Shown piece after piece: positions 18,450-23,174 of a stretch of DNA of 23,174 nucleotides. The notes under the pieces are model-generated. The model saw only the letters and a list, made by a program, of their open reading frames with translations, made no database searches and had not been told where the DNA came from. A program made the position numbers and the translations under genes. Each line of letters opens with the position of its first letter. The first letter of the stretch is position 1. The stretch covers positions 1 to 23,174 of the forward strand of contig NWUY0300043748.1 in the NCBI GenBank assembly GCA_004151065.3, given 5' to 3'. This DNA is from Larix sibirica (taxonomy: Eukaryota; Streptophyta; Pinopsida; Pinales; Pinaceae).

Positions 18450-19150
18450 CCTATAGCAACTTCATGGATGGAAGTACCAAATGGATAGGAAAAATAGATT
18501 CCTTGCCATACACTAGTTGTAATGGTGAAGTGCCTATGGATCTCTCTATACTTATCTTGTCATCCCATAGTGCATATTTTAGATGAGCATCCCAGGCCTT
18601 TTTATTGTGTGAAATCATCTTCTTGATTATCTCGATCAAGCTCTTGTTTGAGGACTCTACCATTCCATTTTCTTGTGGATAATATGGGTTTTAATGTCCC
18701 AATTATATGTTGTAATCTTCATAGAATTTCATTATTTTAGAATATTTGAAGGCATGTACATTATTTGTTATAATTTTCTTTGGGCATCCAAACCTGGACA
18801 TAATGTTCTCTTCAAGGAACTTAATAATTACATAATCATTTGTTGTTCTAGTTGGGATAGCTCCACCCATTTTGTAAAGTAATATGTTGCTATCAATATC
18901 CACCTATGTTGGCCACTGGAGTGAGGGTATATTTGACTAATGAAATTCAACCCCCACTGCTTCCACTTTGATATGACGAAGGGTCAAGGGTACTAGTTTA
19001 TGTTTCTCTGCAAACAACTGACACTATGTGCATGCCTTGACTATAGTACTTACATCATAGAATAGTGTGGGCCATAAATAACCCACCCTCATTATTTTGT
19101 GAGATGTGGATCTCCATGCATGATGGTCCCCACAAATTCCTTTGTGGAAT
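18450..19150 (-). pseudogene. Gypsy integrase, catalytic residues lost
   Basis: Integrase inserts the cDNA into the genome. The zinc-binding part reads FHKGICGDHHAW, KIMRVGYLWPTLFYD and ACT*CQL, with a TAG at 19024-19026 inside the CxxC. The core reads ATYYFTKWVE, a one-base loss, AIPTRTTNDYVIIKFLEENI, SRFGCPKKIITNN, YYPQENGMVESSNKSL and then ERSIGTSPLQLVYGKESIFP. The first catalytic Asp (family TDYFTKW) is Tyr here (18882-18884), the second (TDN) is Asn (18763-18765), and the Glu of VESSNK remains. The enzyme would be inactive even if the frame were open. Confidence 0.9.
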
Positions 19151-19530
19151 TATGTGATCATCCCTTCAGTTTCATCTTCTACCACGCAATTCAACAATAT
19201 TCCCAAAGGGTCCTTCCAATATAGATACTCATCCAAAATATAGTATTTAACATATTTAAGATTTAGAGACCTGGACTTGGCTTTATTAAAATATTATGCG
19301 AATTGAAGGTGTTGCTGGTAGAATAAAATGTCTTTGTACTAAGTGGAATCAACAAACTTAATGCTAACCTTCATGTGGATTGCTTGAGGGTTATCAATGT
19401 TTGTTCTTTCTTCTTCTGTCACCTTAGAAACTAAACTCAAGTTCAGTGTCTCACAATTAGATTCTACTATTAATTTGTCGAACCCTTAAACCTTTATCAA
19501 CTTGGTAGGTTTGATTTCCATGTCATACTC

Positions 19531-19900
19531 CTAGATTTTGATAATCAATTTTCCTCTTCTCCCATCCCAATTAGGTTGGATACAGATCTCCTTGATTGTG
19601 CTTTTAGGAACATAAGCAATAACATGAGAGTGTAGAATGTAACCTCTGAATGCCTTGAATGCTTTAACCATGACATAATCATGTTTCTCCATTGAACTAT
19701 ATTTTAATTCCGCATCATGTAGAGATTTGTTGAAGAATGTGATGGGTTGTTCCTGTCCATATTCATTCTTTTGTAATATAAAAGCTGCAATAGTATTTAG
19801 TGAAGCAAAAGAAAATATCAGGAAAGGCTTGACATAATCAACATTGATTAGGACTGGAGATTCTCTCAAGGAATATTTTATTTGTTGGAAGGAAATTTTA
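19531..19900 (-). pseudogene. Gypsy RNase H (first, RT-linked)
   Basis: A 112-codon open stretch (19531-19869) reads ESPVLINVDYVKPFLIFSFA, TIAAFILQKNEYGQEQPITF, FNKSLHDAELKYSSMEKHDY, VKAFKAFRGYILHSHVIAYV and PNWDGRRGKLIIKI. This is the RT-linked RNase H of Ty3/gypsy elements, which follows RT in the polyprotein. It is the longest unbroken part of the element. Downstream, EYDMEIKPTKLIK continues in frame after a TAG. Confidence 0.9.
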
Positions 19901-20029
19901 GATTCATTTGTCCATTTGACCTCATTCTCCTTTTTAACATATTAGTAATGTTCGTTGCAATATTTGCAAAGTTTTGGATGAACCTTCTTAGAAAGGTTAT
20001 TTTACCAAGGAATGACTAGATTTTTTTCT

Positions 20030-20760
20030 TATTTATAGGTAGACTTTCTATCAACTTTATGGCTTCCACACTTTTTGAGCCAATCTTAACTCTCTCCTTG
20101 GAAACAATATGGCCTAACAGTTTCCCTCTTGCATGGAAAAATGAGAATTTTTTGGATGCAAGGATAGTCCGAACTTTTTGCACTTCTTGAAGATCTATTT
20201 GAGGTGAGCTAAATGATCATCGTCATACTTTGAGAAGACAGTCATGTCATCTAAATAGATGACTATGAATTTGTCTTTTTCACCTACAAAGGTTATCTAA
20301 GTCCATCACTCTTTCAAAGCTGGCTCATTCATTCATTAGCGCAAATGACATCATATCATACATAAATGTACCCCAAGGTGTTGTGAAAGTTGTATTTTCC
20401 CTCTCATCCTTATGCATTTATACTTGATTGTACGTTGAAAACCAATCCATCATGGAAATCCTATATACTAGCCTCTACCGCTTTCTGGAAAATATGGTCC
20501 ATTTTGGGGAGGGTTAGTAATCCTTTAAGGATCACTTGTTTATATTTTCGAAGTCTACATACGATCTGATTTCCCCACTCTTTTTCATGACATGTACTAG
20601 GTTGGCCACCCACTCTAAGTATCTCAATGGTATTATGATCTTAGCATCCACTAGATTTCTTACTTCCTTTTCAATTATAGGAAGCAGAATGGGGATGGAC
20701 TGTCTTAGTTTTTTCCTAAAGGTATTCACTCTTGGTTTCATGGGTTTCCTGTGTTGTATG
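20030..20760 (-). pseudogene. Gypsy reverse transcriptase
   Basis: The N-terminal part is open: KPRVNTFRKKLRQSIPILLP, EKEVRNLVDAKIIIPLRYLE and WVANLVHVMKKSGEIRSYVD FENINK. The stretch up to about 20300 is broken by stops and shifts. The catalytic block FIVIYLDDMTVFSKYDDDH is intact, with YLDD at 20246-20257. After it come LKKCKKFGLSLHPKNSHF-like phrases and then more lesions. It synthesised cDNA from the element RNA in the parent. Upstream it is preceded by the usual SYEDLKTYDT... linker at about 20750-20800. Confidence 0.9.
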
Positions 20761-21170
20761 ACAATAGTGTCATAAGTCTTGAGATCTTCATACCTACAAG
20801 GAAAAATATATGTGTACTATTTAAAAAACTTAAGGTATCTCTATTTGATATCTAAAGTAATAAATTTTGATAGTTTGGTATATTTTGGATCCTATTGAGT
20901 ACCTATGTTCAAGTCCTCTACATATTCAACTTTTGGGTGGACAATAGGCTTGATAGGAATATGATTTTTTTCAAACAACTACTCTAAAGGTACCACTCCC
21001 TTGGTTATAAAATTAATTTTCAACTGCAACATTTTATGATTTGCAACGTGACTGGTAAATCATGGGATTGTATACTCCTCTTCTTACACTATCTCCTCAT
21101 CACTGGTATCTTTATCTTGTTCTATACTGGAAGAAGAAAATTCACCTATCATTTCTATGAATATTTTTTT

Positions 21171-21660
21171 CTATTGATCATCCTCAAACACCTTCCAATG
21201 TTTCAAATTATCAAGGATTGATGGTCTATGTCTCACCTCCACTTCATATCTGAGATGTACTATTTTAGGAGGTCTGAAAGTGCTTGTAGCTAGAGCTAGA
21301 GAATCAACCTACTGGTTTAGTTCTCTAGGGACAACAGTAATGTTAAAAGCATGAAAATAATTATCTATCATGTCCCATACTTGATTTATGTATGTCCTCA
21401 TCCTAGGGTTCTTGGTCTGACAGATGTTTTTGACTTGACGACCAATAATTTTGAATCTCCAAATACTCAGATGTTTGTAATTACCATATTCCTCGAAGCC
21501 TCCAGATCCAATATTAGTGCTTCATATTCAACTACATTGTTTGTGGCTTCAAATACCAACTTGTAGGATAGGGAATTCTCTTCACCCTTCGGGGGAATCA
21601 GATAACTCTTGCTTTTGTTTCTTCCTTTGACAAGGCTCCATCAAAAAATAACTTCCACAC
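21171..21660 (-). pseudogene. Second (archaeal-type) RNase H, upstream of RT
   Basis: Reading leftward from 21660: VWKLFFDGALSKEETKARVI, a frame change, SYLIPPKGEENSLSYKLVFE, ATNNVVEYEALILDLEASRN, stop, VFGDSKLLVV, then FHAFNITVVPRELNQ, a TAG (21309-21311), VDSLALATSTF, VEVRHRPSILDNLKHWKVFE and a stop at 21171. The four acidic residues expected (FFDGA, VEYEAL, FGDSK, VDSLAL) are all readable. This is the extra aRNase H found in plant Tat elements. It lies before RT in the reading direction, not between RNase H and integrase. Confidence 0.88.
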
Positions 21661-21702
21661 TTGTTCTGTAGCTTCCAAACCATTTCAAGATGTGGAATTT
21701 AT

Positions 21703-22038
21703 TTATGGGTAGGCTTCATACTTGTCACTAATCGACAAAATGCAGCAGCCCATTTCTTCTTCTAAAGCATACACAAGAAAATTCTTAGGGATTTTTTGGT
21801 CACTTATCACATATGAAAACTTAGCTTCTTTGTATAACCTTTTATCTCCCTTGCAAATACAGGGACTACAGCAAACTTCATGTCCATTTGCATAGTGCCT
21901 CCCAGCTTCTTTTCCTATCTCCTTTATAGAAGCATCCCATGCTTGGCAAGCACATCTTCCACTACTCCATCCATCGTAATACTCTTCAATAGTAGTTGGA
22001 ATAGCGTGACCACTAGATCCTTGATCATTCCCATACAT
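21703..22038 (-). pseudogene. Unrecognised 5' pol segment of gypsy element
   Basis: A 111-codon open frame (GHAIPTTIEEYYDGWSSGR and KEAKFSYVISDQKIPKNFLV) lies just upstream of the second RNase H. No protease or gag zinc-knuckle is seen, and it may be a chance frame: another frame nearby gives phrases like MKFAVVPVFAREIK. Included because position suggests it was part of the polyprotein. Confidence 0.25.
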
Positions 22039-22040
22039 TT

Positions 22041-22923
22041 AACTCTTATTAAGTCAAAACTATGAGATCATTAGCTTCATTTGAAACATTGCGAAATTTT
22101 TGCAATTTGATAATGTTATATTAAATGCAATTTCAAAGTAAATTTATGTTATCTAGGTTGCTCTTGTATTCACAAAAAAATTTAACAAAAATACATATAT
22201 AATTCATAATATTTATTTGAAAAACCATACCTATTTGTATATGAGCCATATAGTACACTGTTAAGGCACTTTTGTCTTGTTCAAACCTTGACTAGTTGCC
22301 TTATGTCCCCGACTTGGGCAGCGTTGGGAGGTTATAATAGAATCATTTCATTGTCAAACCCTTGATCACTAGTAGCCTTCCTAATATTCTCTCACTCTAT
22401 CACCACCGAAAAAATGTTCCAAAGATGTGCACCTGTTGTGATTGATATCCCACAGGTAACTAAAATCACCATTTGAATGAGATGAATTACTATCCATAGG
22501 AAACTCCCCATAATCATACTGACCTTAAATGCTGGTCACACACGTCGAAATAAAATCCGATCTAGCAGATATTGTTCCCAAAACTCAAGAGCCTACACAC
22601 ACATGGTAACTCATCATATTATTCATGCATTCTACTCATTCCCTGTGTTATTTATGACTCCAACTCGTAGGTGGAAGTTATGTTTCATGGAAAATTGCTC
22701 CAGTGGCATAATTATCATGGATGCATGAACATATCAAGAAAACAAAGTAGCGAACCTATGCTTATCTAATTCCACCATTAAGTTAATATCGACAAGCATG
22801 CTCCTTTTACACAATACCTTTCTTGATCTCTGAGATTGCTTGTCAAGTCATATGCAGGTCCATTCTCCTATCAGGATTGTACATTCAAGCACACAGATCA
22901 GAGGCATCTCTCGTCGTACAACA
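22041..22923. other. No gene recognised
   Basis: This is where gag, protease and 5' LTR of the gypsy element would be expected, but I found no gag zinc-knuckle, no protease motif, no tRNA-Met primer site and no match to the LTR at 15400-15960. Confidence 0.5.
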
Positions 22924-23174
22924 TGTTAAGAATTGTAATCTCACTGGTCATTAGTGCATTAATTAGTGGTTGAATAGTTAGTTGGCTAGTTTGACTAAGA
23001 CACTTTGCTGTCCCATAGTATTTTATGTTCCATGGTATTGTCCCATAGTATTTTCTGTTCCATGGTATTGTCCCATGGTATTTTTCTATGATGTAATCCT
23101 ATATAAGCTTATGGTTAATAATGAGAAGGAAATGAATTTTCCCACTTGTGTTCCATCCTTTATTTGTTTCTTTT
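22924..23174 (+). mobile_element. Copia-like LTR, cut by window end
   Basis: It starts TGTTAAGAATTG after CAACA. It has GTCATTAGT near the start like the LTR at 12859, then a 30-bp tandem repeat, TATA-like CCTATATAAGC (23098-23108), and the block TTAATAATGAGAAGGAAATG and CCCACTTGTGTTCCATCCTT, shared nearly base for base with 12976-13045. The upstream halves differ, so the two LTRs are from related but distinct copies or subfamilies, not one pair. The 3' end is outside the window. Confidence 0.6.
23011..23087 (+). repeat. 30-bp tandem repeat in LTR, 2.5 copies
   Basis: TCCCATAGTATTTTMTGTTC plus CATGGTATTG is repeated at 23011-23040 and 23041-23070, with a partial third copy to 23087. The first two differ at one base. 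It lies directly upstream of the TATA-like site, in the LTR promoter region, and is absent from the related LTR at 12859. Confidence 0.95.

Larger units (their letters stand above)
15400..22040 (-). mobile_element. Ty3/gypsy retrotransposon, Tat-type, decayed
   Basis: Reading right to left: archaeal-type RNase H, reverse transcriptase, gypsy RNase H, integrase, C-terminal tail ending at 18101, a long 3' untranslated region with a ~95-bp tandem array, and an LTR carrying TATA and AATAAA. A second RNase H in a gypsy element marks the plant Tat lineage, and 3' UTR tandem repeats are known there too. No gag, protease, primer-binding site or 5' LTR could be recognised up to the window end, so the 5' part is lost or outside. 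Many stops and frameshifts show it is dead. Confidence 0.8.

Noticed and set aside
20536-20775. 79-codon + strand frame
   Set aside because: Antisense of the conserved N-terminal part of gypsy RT.
12859-23174. The two copia-like LTRs as a 5'/3' pair of one 10-kb element
   Set aside because: Their upstream halves differ, no copia coding is readable between them, and the interval contains a minus-strand gypsy element with its own LTR.
1-23174. CRISPR array, operon or phage-like system
   Set aside because: No regularly spaced identical repeats with unique spacers and no bacterial-type gene organisation; all recognisable content is eukaryotic retroelement.

Overview
The window looks like repeat-rich nuclear DNA of a seed plant, most likely a conifer. 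It is AT-rich, contains two assembly gaps, and is dominated by old, heavily mutated retroelements. I see no intact transposon gene and no bacterial-type gene. The conifer call rests mainly on a Penelope-like (PLE) GIY-YIG endonuclease remnant, because PLEs are known in conifers (the group called Dryad) but are rare in other land plants. A plant L1-type LINE carrying RNase H, a Ty3/gypsy element of Tat type with a second RNase H, and two copia-like LTRs agree with this.

Layout. 1-1250: 3' end of a plant LINE on the + strand (zinc-knuckle zf-RVT region, linker, RNase H). 1253-2745: a PLE-derived complex, with a minus-strand GIY-YIG pseudogene, a 142-bp inverted repeat around it, a 65-bp direct repeat, and a + strand hammerhead-ribozyme-like motif at 2699-2741. 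3579-8723: two head-to-tail copies of a 2.5-2.65 kb unit, each with a decayed minus-strand RNase H domain and two other coding-like blocks. 8724-10062: AT-rich, nothing recognised. 10065-15177: possible exons of an unidentified minus-strand host gene, interrupted by a 283-bp N gap and by a copia-like LTR. The same interval has an unusual tract in which GTCGA occurs 16 times in about 0.8 kb. 15400-22040: a minus-strand Ty3/gypsy element, read right to left as aRNase H, RT, RNase H, integrase, C-terminal tail, a 3' UTR with a degenerate ~95-bp tandem array, then an LTR with TATA and poly(A) signals. 22924-23174: the start of a second copia-like LTR with a 30-bp tandem repeat.

The genes do not form a working pathway. 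The shared theme is retroelement layering and decay. The best leads are the PLE fragment with its hammerhead-like motif, the candidate multi-exon host gene, the GTCGA-rich tract, and the tandem array in the gypsy 3' UTR.
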